From positions 620,001 to 684,000 of the forward strand of contig OY969122.1 in assembly GCA_963698085.1 (NCBI GenBank): a stretch of DNA of 64,000 bases. Reading direction: 5' to 3'. A model generated the notes under the pieces. It ran no database searches. It saw only the letters and a program-made list of their open reading frames with translations, and was not told the origin of the DNA. The DNA is from VRUE01 sp963698085. Its GTDB lineage: Bacteria; Actinomycetota; Thermoleophilia; Solirubrobacterales; 70-9. Below, one piece after another: positions 58,127 to 64,000 of the stretch (the first letter of the stretch is position 1; every line of letters begins with the position of its first letter). Made by a program: the position numbers and the translations under genes.

Positions 58127-59170
58127 TCAGCCGGCCGAGCCGCTGGGCAAGCCCAGCCCTTCGAACAGCTCCCCGAGGTCTTTCAGGCCTTCGCCGCCCC
58201 CTTCGCCCTGTAGCAGGCCGAGCAGTTCGATCGGGTTGACGCCGAGCTTGATGAAGAGCCTGCTGAGCGGTTTGGCGTTTTCGGGAGCGGAGATCTTCTG
58301 TTCCTCGTTGACCCCGCTCAGGGTCAGGTCGAGGTCGATTTCGACCCGCTTCGGGCCGCTGCCGCCGTTCTGCGGCTCGATCTTGAGCTGCAGCTCGAGC
58401 CGCCGCACGATGTCGTCGTCACCGACGTAGACGGATGCGTGGGCGGTCTTGACCGCGCTGCCGACCTCGTCCTTGGCCGCCTCGATTTCCGACTCGGAGG
58501 GCAGCGGGCCGGCGGCGGCAAGCTGGGCTCGGCAGGGCCGGCTTTCGACGACTTCGAGCACGGCGTCGATCGCGCCGGAGACTTCGAGGTCGCCGCTGAC
58601 CTTGGTCGTGCTGGTGCCGTCGACATCGGCGCTGCCTTCGTTGGCGCCGTTCTCGACAAAGTCGGCGACTTTCAGCTTGCCGAATTCTTCCTGGCAGGCG
58701 GCGGCGCCGGCCGAACCGACATCGGCGCCCGCTTCGCGCTGGGCTTGATTGAGCGCCGATTCGATGAAGCTGAAGGTCGTCGGATCGACTTCGTACTCGG
58801 TCCCTTCGTAATTGACGTAGGCGCTGTTGGGCAGCAGCACGACGCCGCCCTCGAAGTCGACGTTCTCGCCGTCAATCGAGCCGTTCGCCTTCGCCGTCAT
58901 GTCGAGCTGGGGAAGGCTGCCGGCGCCTTCGCCTTGGAAGGGACCGGAGAGGCTGACGTCGAGGTTGCCACCTTCGGGCCCCTGCGCATTGAGACCGAGC
59001 GAGAGGTCGATGTCGCCGCTTTCGATTCCCTCCAGGGTCGCTTCGTCGAGCACCGTCTGCGGGCTCTCACCGCTCTTGTCGCTGTCTCCCCCACAGGCTG
59101 CCAGGGCGGTCGTCGCAGCAACCATTACCGCGAGGGCGGCGAGGGCGTAGAGGAAACGGAGTCGGCTCAA
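58127..59170 (-). CDS. LppX/LprG-like lipoprotein
   Basis: A 347-residue lipoprotein with TTG start, AGGAGG 8 nt upstream, signal and lipobox ALAAC near 26. The mature part has GDIDLSLGLNAQGPEGGNLDVSLSG, NSAYVNYEGTEYEVDPTTFSFIES, VSGDLEVSGAIDAVLEVV and RRLELQLKIEPQ, which resembles the beta-sheet lipid-binding LppX/LprAFG fold of Actinobacteria. A Gly/Leu-rich tail follows. The assignment is by fold impression, not diagnostic motifs. Confidence 0.72.
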   Translation of the reverse strand: MSRLRFLYALAALAVMVAATTALAACGGDSDKSGESPQTVLDEATLEGIESGDIDLSLGLNAQGPEGGNLDVSLSGPFQGEGAGSLPQLDMTAKANGSIDGENVDFEGGVVLLPNSAYVNYEGTEYEVDPTTFSFIESALNQAQREAGADVGSAGAAACQEEFGKLKVADFVENGANEGSADVDGTSTTKVSGDLEVSGAIDAVLEVVESRPCRAQLAAAGPLPSESEIEAAKDEVGSAVKTAHASVYVGDDDIVRRLELQLKIEPQNGGSGPKRVEIDLDLTLSGVNEEQKISAPENAKPLSRLFIKLGVNPIELLGLLQGEGGGEGLKDLGELFEGLGLPSGSAG

Positions 59171-59235
59171 GGCGGGGGCCTCCTGGGTCAGTGACGCGGT
59201 TGGCGGATCGCGGATGGTAAGGCTAGCGGCACGCC

Positions 59236-59457
59236 TTAGCGGTTCCTAAGCTCGGGCGGCGTCGACTCGGTCAGGTTTAGCGCCAGCGGGAAGAGGAAGG
59301 CGCCGAGGAAGATCAGCACGATGCCGGCGACGATCAGCCAGCGCGAGGTGCTGAGGTGGCCGAGGATGGCGACGGCAAAGCCGATCAGCACCAGCGCGAT
59401 GTAGGGGGTGGCGCTGTGCGGCAGCAGCGAAGCGAGGGAGAGGACGAGGTCGGGCAC
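59236..59457 (-). CDS. Small two-helix membrane protein
   Basis: A 73-residue protein with two helices (PYIALVLIGFAVAILGHLS and WLIVAGIVLIFLGAFLFPLAL). No family recognised. Its 5' end lies close to the divergent MoxR gene start at 59480. Confidence 0.65.
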   Translation of the reverse strand: MPDLVLSLASLLPHSATPYIALVLIGFAVAILGHLSTSRWLIVAGIVLIFLGAFLFPLALNLTESTPPELRNR

Positions 59458-59479
59458 CGGGGCGGATTATCATCGCCGC

Positions 59480-60373
59480 ATGAGTGAGACGCAGGCTCCC
59501 GCCTCGGTGGCGGAGACCAAGGAGGCGCTGGCAGCGGCCAGCTACCTCGCCGACGAGCCGGCGGCGCTGGTCTCCTTCCTCGCTCAGCAGCTAGGCAAGC
59601 CGATCCTGGTCGAGGGCCCGGCGGGCGTCGGCAAGACCGAGCTGGCCAAGGCGCTCTCCCGCGCCAGCGGTCGCGAGCTGATCCGCCTGCAGTGCTACGA
59701 GGGCCTCGACGAGGCGAAGGCGCTGTACGAGTGGAACTACCGCAAGCAGCTGCTGCGGATCCAGGCCGGCGGCGAGTCCGGCTGGGAGGAGGTCCACGGC
59801 GACATCTTCGGCGAGGAGTTCCTGCTGGAGCGGCCGCTGATGCAGGCGATCGCCAGCCCCGAGCCGGTCGTGCTCCTAATCGACGAGATCGACAAGACCG
59901 ACCAGGAGTTCGAGGCGATGCTGCTCGAGCTGCTCTCCGACTTCCAGATCAGCATCCCCGAGTTGGGCCAGGTGGCGGCGACCTCGATGCCGATCGTCGT
60001 TCTCACCTCGAACAACTCGCGCGAGCTGACCGAGGCGCTGAAGCGGCGCTGCCTCTACCTATGGCTCGACTACCCGGAGCTGGAGCGCGAGATGGAGATC
60101 GTCCGCCTGCACGCGCCGGAGCTGCCGGAGGCGCTGACCCGGCGCCTGGTCGAGGTGGTGCGGATGGTGCGGGCGCTCGACCTGAAGAAGCCGCCCTCGA
60201 TCGCCGAGACGATCGACTGGGCGCGGACGCTGCTGCTGATGGGCGCCGAGGACATCGACCGCGAGACCTTCGAGCAATCGATGTCGATCATCGTCAAGCA
60301 CCGCACTGACATCGACCTGGTCGCCGAGCGGGTGGGGATGAAGCTTGCCGAGTCCGTACGGCCCCAAAGCTGA
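59480..60373 (+). CDS. MoxR-type AAA+ ATPase
   Basis: A 297-residue protein from ATG 59480 (MSETQAPASVAETKEAL). Walker A VEGPAGVGKTELAKAL, Walker B VVLLIDEIDKTD, sensor 1 PIVVLTSNNSRELTEALKRRC, and the lid with LPEALTRRLVEVVRMV. MoxR ATPases act as chaperones that insert cofactors or activate VWA-domain partners; here that partner is the next gene, which overlaps by 29 bp. Confidence 0.92.
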   Translation: MSETQAPASVAETKEALAAASYLADEPAALVSFLAQQLGKPILVEGPAGVGKTELAKALSRASGRELIRLQCYEGLDEAKALYEWNYRKQLLRIQAGGESGWEEVHGDIFGEEFLLERPLMQAIASPEPVVLLIDEIDKTDQEFEAMLLELLSDFQISIPELGQVAATSMPIVVLTSNNSRELTEALKRRCLYLWLDYPELEREMEIVRLHAPELPEALTRRLVEVVRMVRALDLKKPPSIAETIDWARTLLLMGAEDIDRETFEQSMSIIVKHRTDIDLVAERVGMKLAESVRPQS

Positions 60374-61754
60374 GACCGGCCCACCGGGCCTGGCCGCGAA
60401 GCTACTTGGCTTCTGCGAGGAGCTGCGCAGCGAGGGGGTGGCGGTTGGCACCTCGGAGATCCTCGACGCCTTCGCCGCGCTCGATCAGGTGCCCTGGGAG
60501 TCGCGCGACGACTTCCGCGAGGCGCTGGCGGCGACGATCGCCAAGTCCCAGGAGGACCGCCGGCTCTTCGAGCTGCTCTTCGAGCGCTGGTTCTTCCGCG
60601 CCGCCGAGGCCGAGGCGATTGAGCGCGAGATCGTCGAGGGGGGCCAGCGCCACGAGGGCGCCGAGCGACTCGACATCGACGAGCTGCGCGAGCAGATCCG
60701 CCAGGCGATCGTCGAGGGCAACGACGGCGAGATGCGCGACCTGGCGCGGCTGGCGATCGCCGCCTTCGGCCGCCAGGGCGAGGGCTCGGGCGTGGTCGGT
60801 GTCGACGTGCAGCGGATTAGGCGCACGCTGGAGCTCTCGGCCGGGACGCAGCCGCAGGGTGAGGCCGTGGACGGCGCCGCCGAGCTACCCCCGATCGACC
60901 GCGACCAGCTCAACCGCTTCGAGCGCCACCTGCGCCGCGAGCTCGAACGCGACCTGATCGAGCGCACCGAGACCCTTCCCCCCTCGCGGCCGCTGGCCGA
61001 GCTCGACCGGGCGCTGCCGACCAGCCCTACGCAGGACCTGGCGGCAGTCCACCGCGCGGTCTCGCAGATGAAGCGCCGCCTGGCGACGCTCGGCCAGGAG
61101 CAGCGCGGACGGCGCAAGGGCCGCACGGTCGACGTGCGGCGGACGATGCGCGCCTCGCTGGAGACCGGCGGCGTGCCGATGCACCTGCGCTACCGGCCGA
61201 AGCGACCGCGGCGGCCCGAGATCTACGTCCTCTGCGACGTCTCGACCTCGGTCACCTCGGCCAGCGTCTTCTTCCTCTCGGTCCTGCACGCCCTGCACGA
61301 CTCGTTCCGCAAACTGCGCAGCTTCGTCTTCATCGAGCGCATCTCCGAGGTGACCGAGATCTTCGAGCACGAGCGCGACTTCCGCGAGATCGCCCGCCGC
61401 GTCTCCAGCGAGGGCGGCGTCGCCGACGTCTCCGGCTACACCGACTACGGCCGCGTCTGGCTCGAGTTCCTGACCGAGATCTCCGATGACCTCGACCCGC
61501 GCTCGACCGTGATCGTGCTCGGCGACGCCCGCACCAACGGCCGCGAGCCCCACGCCGAGGTCTTCGCCCAGGTCTCCGAGCGGGCCGGCCGACTCTTCTG
61601 GCTCAACCCCGAGCCGAAGCTCTACTGGAACTACGGCGACTCGGTGATGGCCGCCTACGAGCGCTACTGCGACGGCGCCTTCGAGTGCTGGACGACGCGG
61701 CACCTGGAGAACTTCGTCAACGTCGTCGCCGGCGGCGTCCCCGCCGCCGATTAG
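60345..61754 (+). CDS. VWA-domain protein (CoxE-like)
   Basis: A 469-residue protein, TTG start inside the MoxR gene. N-terminal helical part with a long charged region (to about 250), then RTMRASLETGGVPMHLRYRP and a C-terminal von Willebrand A domain with MIDAS motif CDVSTSV (D-x-S-x-S), ASVFFLSVLHALHDSF, TDYGRVW (MIDAS Thr/Asp) and VIVLGDARTNGREPHAEVF. It matches the CoxE-type partners of MoxR ATPases. No carbon monoxide dehydrogenase genes are in the window, so the client is unknown. Confidence 0.9.
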   Translation: MPSPYGPKAETGPPGLAAKLLGFCEELRSEGVAVGTSEILDAFAALDQVPWESRDDFREALAATIAKSQEDRRLFELLFERWFFRAAEAEAIEREIVEGGQRHEGAERLDIDELREQIRQAIVEGNDGEMRDLARLAIAAFGRQGEGSGVVGVDVQRIRRTLELSAGTQPQGEAVDGAAELPPIDRDQLNRFERHLRRELERDLIERTETLPPSRPLAELDRALPTSPTQDLAAVHRAVSQMKRRLATLGQEQRGRRKGRTVDVRRTMRASLETGGVPMHLRYRPKRPRRPEIYVLCDVSTSVTSASVFFLSVLHALHDSFRKLRSFVFIERISEVTEIFEHERDFREIARRVSSEGGVADVSGYTDYGRVWLEFLTEISDDLDPRSTVIVLGDARTNGREPHAEVFAQVSERAGRLFWLNPEPKLYWNYGDSVMAAYERYCDGAFECWTTRHLENFVNVVAGGVPAAD

Positions 61755-61945
61755 TGACGGTGAGCGCGTCCACCCACGGCCTCTGCGACAGCTGCATCCA
61801 CCAGCAGCTAGTCCCCAACACCCGCGGCTCGGTCTTCAGCCTTTGCAAGCGCTCGCGTGAGGACCCGGCTTACCCCCGCTATCCCCGCGTCCCGGTGCTG
61901 AGCTGTCCGGGATATGAGCTGCGCCCCGCTCGACGCAGCTACTAA
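61754..61945 (+). CDS. Small four-cysteine (putative zinc-binding) protein
   Basis: A 63-residue protein with GTG start overlapping the VWA stop by one base. Cysteines in GLCDSCIHQQ, SLCKRS and LSCPGYE suggest a zinc site. Its conserved-looking HGLCDSC...PRYPRVPVLSCPGYE core and translational coupling to MoxR-VWA suggest it is a real third gene of that operon. Function unknown. Confidence 0.75.
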   Translation: MTVSASTHGLCDSCIHQQLVPNTRGSVFSLCKRSREDPAYPRYPRVPVLSCPGYELRPARRSY

Positions 61946-62235
61946 GCGGCAAGCGCCGTGGCCAGGTCGGCCGCAGACGTTTCGAGTCGATCGGGGACGG
62001 CAGCCTCCTCGGGGATGGTGACCGTGATCCTGCCGTCCCGCTCCGCCAGCCACCTGGCATTCACCACCGTGATGCCAATGATCTCCCCGGCCTCATTCAG
62101 CCTGATGGCGTGTCCCTCCGGCGATGCGAAAGTTTCCTTCGCGGGAACGGGTTTCCCACGACTCAGGTAGAGGACGTCGCCCCGGGTGTCGTAAACGACG
62201 TCATCAAACTCTTGATCCCCCAGACGGACGATCAT
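61942..62235 (-). CDS. DUF2283-like protein, possible antitoxin
   Basis: A 97-residue protein with FDDVVYDTRGDVLYLSRGKPVPAKETFASPEGHAIRLNEAGEIIGITVVNARWL, the short beta-rich DUF2283 pattern (Y-D-x-x-x-D-x-L-Y followed by G-x-I-x-G-I-x-I/V). Its ATG overlaps the stop of the upstream gene (ATGA, 62232-62235). DUF2283 genes commonly accompany DUF4258-type toxin-like genes. Confidence 0.8.
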   Translation of the reverse strand: MIVRLGDQEFDDVVYDTRGDVLYLSRGKPVPAKETFASPEGHAIRLNEAGEIIGITVVNARWLAERDGRITVTIPEEAAVPDRLETSAADLATALAA

Positions 62236-62522
62236 CGCCGACGCCTCGACTGCGGATTGTTCCTCTGAGGAAAAGCAGTGACAACGCAGTCGAAATCACC
62301 GTCGAACTCAATGACCACACGCATCCAACCATCGGGTACCTGCCTGAACAACCGTTCCCGCCCTGGCGTCGAGTCAGGCTCTCGGTAAGTCGGATGTTCG
62401 ATGGTCAGCACGATGTCCAGCAGCAATCTGACGATCTCCGGATGTCGCTTACGGGCATGATCCCAGGCGTACCAGCCAAGTTTGGCGGGGCGCCCATCCG
62501 GGCCTCGGACAAGAAGTATCAC
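62232..62522 (-). CDS. DUF4258-like protein, possible toxin
   Basis: A 96-residue protein with WDHARKRHPEIVRLLLDIVLTIEHPTYREPDSTPGRERLF...WMRVVIEFDGDFDCVVTAFPQ. The His-x-x-x-Arg-His-Pro-Glu start and the beta-hairpin that ends in VVTAFP recall the DUF4258/phage-Barnase-EndoU-ColicinE5 RelE-like nuclease group. Coupled by overlap to a DUF2283-like gene, in toxin-first order. Toxicity is inferred only from family resemblance. Confidence 0.68.
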   Translation of the reverse strand: MILLVRGPDGRPAKLGWYAWDHARKRHPEIVRLLLDIVLTIEHPTYREPDSTPGRERLFRQVPDGWMRVVIEFDGDFDCVVTAFPQRNNPQSRRRR

Positions 62523-62650
62523 ACACGCTGACGCTAGGAGGCGTCAGCGCACGCGTGGCGCGCATATTCAAAGAATTGCGCAACGAGCTTGTGGCGAAGT
62601 TCCGCCGGTACGTAGGCGATCATCGTCGCAACTCGCGAAAGGGGAGCAGC

Positions 62651-63289
62651 GTGGAGACGAACAGCATCGAGGCACGTCCTAACGGTTACCCGGTCACCTT
62701 CTCGGTCGAGTACCCGGAGCGGCAGCTCAACCGGCTGACGACCTTCTTCCGCATCTTCACGGTGATCCCGATCGCGATCCTGATCGCCCTGCTGCCCGGC
62801 GGCAGCATCGGCAGCTACGACTACGGGGTCGCGGCCTCAACCGGCACCCTGATCTTCGTGCCGCTCGTGCTGATGCTGCTCTTCCGCAAGAAGTACCCGC
62901 GCTGGTGGTACGACTGGAACCTCGAATTCCTGCGCTTCGGCAATCGCATCGGCGTCTACCTCGCGCTTATGGATGACGAATACCCCTCAACCGACGAGCG
63001 CCAGGCGGTCCACCTCGACTTCCCCCACCCCGACGCAGAGCGCCTGGAGAGAGCGCTGCCGTTGGTCAAGTGGCTGCTCGCCATCCCCCACTACGTCGTC
63101 CTCTTCTTCCTCTCGATCGGCGTCTTCTTCGCCGTGATCGGCGCCTGGTTCGCGATCCTCTTCACCGGCCGCTACCCGCGCGGCATCTTCACCTTCATCG
63201 AGGGCGTGATCCGCTGGCACAACCGCGTCATCGGCTACGCCTTCACCCTCGTCACCGACCAGTACCCGCCCTTCCGGCTCAAGCCCTGA
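62651..63289 (+). CDS. DUF4389 membrane protein
   Basis: About 212 residues from GTG 62651 (VETNSIEARPNGYPVTFSVEYPER), with AAAGGGGAG 5 nt upstream; a GTG at 62555 with AGGAGG 14 nt upstream is an alternative giving 244 residues. About four membrane helices. DUF4389 signature is seen in YPVTFSVEYPERQLNRLTTFFRIFTVIPI, RKKYPRWWYDWNLEFLRFGNRI, VKWLLAIPHYVVLFFLSIG and FTGRYPRGIFTFIEGVIRWHNRVIGYAF. Function unknown. Confidence 0.85.
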   Translation: METNSIEARPNGYPVTFSVEYPERQLNRLTTFFRIFTVIPIAILIALLPGGSIGSYDYGVAASTGTLIFVPLVLMLLFRKKYPRWWYDWNLEFLRFGNRIGVYLALMDDEYPSTDERQAVHLDFPHPDAERLERALPLVKWLLAIPHYVVLFFLSIGVFFAVIGAWFAILFTGRYPRGIFTFIEGVIRWHNRVIGYAFTLVTDQYPPFRLKP

Positions 63290-63297
63290 GCAAGAGC

Positions 63298-63331
63298 CCG
63301 GACCGCGCCCGCCAGGGTTAGCGCGGTCCGG
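63298..63331. terminator. Bidirectional terminator-like hairpin
   Basis: CCGGACCGCGC / GCGCGGTCCGG, an 11-bp stem with a 12-nt loop between convergent stops at 63289 and 63355. No T tract. Confidence 0.65.
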
Positions 63332-63354
63332 ATCACCTCGTCCCCACTCGAGCC

Positions 63355-63543
63355 CTAGCGCTGGGGGCGCACAAGCGAGTCGCCAAGGATGAGGCGGGCT
63401 CGGTAGTAGATCGCCTCATCGACCTGTGACTGGGTGTGGGCGCGGCTGGCGCGGTTCTGCCCGGTGCCGGCGGGGGCCTCATCGCGGACCAGGCCGGCCA
63501 GCCTGCCCCGCGATCTGAACCTGGTTACATCCTTCGAGCTCAT
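63355..63543 (-). CDS. Small basic hypothetical protein
   Basis: A 62-residue protein (MSSKDVTRFRSRGRLAGLVRDEAPAG...YYRARLILGDSLVRPQR). AAAGGAG lies 7 nt before the ATG, a stronger support than its sequence. No family recognised. Confidence 0.6.
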   Translation of the reverse strand: MSSKDVTRFRSRGRLAGLVRDEAPAGTGQNRASRAHTQSQVDEAIYYRARLILGDSLVRPQR

Positions 63544-63651
63544 TTCATCTCCTTTCTAGAGTTTGTTGAGTTTGAAAGTCAAGAATAGCAGTAGGCATAG
63601 GACTCACGGATTCGGGGAAGAGAGAGGCGATGAGAATGGAGGAGAGAATCA

Positions 63652-64000
63652 GTGGCTGACCTGCTGCTCGGCCCAATGCTTCGCTACGTCTCCGAAACCG
63701 AGGCGACGGTCTGGGTCGAGACGAGCGAGAGCTGTGAGGTCGAGGTCCTCGGCCATCGCGAGCCCACTTTCGGCGTCGCCGGGCACCACTACGCCCTCGT
63801 TCGCATCGAGGGTCTTGATCCAGGCGGCTTCTACGAGTACGAGGTCTGCCTCGACGGCAAGCAATGCTGGCCTCTCGCCGACCACGACCTCCCCCCCAGC
63901 GCGATCCGGACCTTCGCCCCGAGTCAACCGCTCGACATCTGCTTTGGCTCCTGCCGGGTCGCCCTACCCCACGCGGAGCCCTACACGAAGAGCAAAGACG
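63652..64000 (+). CDS. PhoD-like phosphatase, 3' end cut by window edge
   Basis: GTG 63652 opens a frame that runs off the window (116 codons, no stop); GGAGGAG lies about 8 nt upstream. It has the N-terminal beta-domain of PhoD-like enzymes (LLLGPMLRYVSETEATVWVETSESCEVEV, RIEGLDPGGFYEYEV) and then ICFGSCRVALPH, the entry to the metallophosphatase domain. Exported or cytoplasmic phosphodiesterase/phosphatase activity expected; the catalytic part is outside the window. Confidence 0.8.
   Translation, partial: MADLLLGPMLRYVSETEATVWVETSESCEVEVLGHREPTFGVAGHHYALVRIEGLDPGGFYEYEVCLDGKQCWPLADHDLPPSAIRTFAPSQPLDICFGSCRVALPHAEPYTKSKD

Noticed and set aside
1..64000. tRNA, rRNA, riboswitch or origin
   Set aside because: No cloverleaf, rRNA core sequence, known riboswitch core or DnaA-box cluster was noticed; a covariance-model scan was not possible.

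Overview
This is a GC-rich (roughly 60-65%) bacterial chromosome segment. I infer an actinobacterium of class Thermoleophilia, probably Solirubrobacterales. The reasons are giant secreted NHL/PD40-type proteins with a basic CGKGKRR-type C-terminal tail, a compact SigA, actinobacterial-style operons and frequent GTG/TTG starts. The genus cannot be named from sequence alone.

Region 1 (about 1-26.9 kb) is an accessory surface/secretome island, mostly on the minus strand. It is bracketed by two collagen-like (Gly-X-Y) proteins whose promoters match each other. Inside are one unknown exported protein, a YihY-like membrane protein, the primary sigma factor (rpoD/sigA) with an intrinsic hairpin terminator in its leader, and a tandemly amplified module. 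The module reads: giant NHL + PD40 propeller protein, then an 855-904 aa secreted protein (starts and stops overlap), then a small exported six-cysteine protein. Two modules share about 5.58 kb of almost perfect sequence (6934-12519 and 15831-21417, constant offset 8,898 after one indel). The N-terminal NHL propellers just beyond that block have diverged. The six-cysteine family has five full-length copies here, two clear pseudogenes and one faint relic. Several copies share a promoter, a palindrome-containing upstream element and nearly identical terminator hairpins.

Region 2 (27-40.4 kb) looks like a surface-glycan locus: split transketolase, polyprenyl-phosphate-type glycosyltransferase, two methyltransferases, an NAD-dependent sugar epimerase, three very large polytopic membrane proteins of probable GT-C type, an anchored protein and a lipoprotein.

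Region 3 (40.4-45 kb) has a methyltransferase, solitary pilT, and two gene pairs that each join a divergent six-cysteine exported protein to a small three-cysteine lipoprotein. A third lipoprotein set lies beside a six-cysteine pseudogene at 24-25.4 kb. This recurring pair is the best candidate for an undescribed system. The last pair abuts a 3'-truncated bcp peroxiredoxin gene.

Region 4 (45-64 kb) is mainly housekeeping: acyl-CoA dehydrogenase with a TetR-type operator, typA/bipA, cspA, an exported subtilase with a large domain inserted before its catalytic serine, a TVP38/DedA protein and recD2, a ZIP transporter, cupin, HD hydrolase, cation exchanger, lipoprotein, a MoxR/VWA/zinc-protein operon, a DUF4258-like/DUF2283-like pair, a DUF4389 protein and the start of a PhoD-like phosphatase. 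I saw no tRNA, rRNA, CRISPR array, insertion sequence or replication origin.
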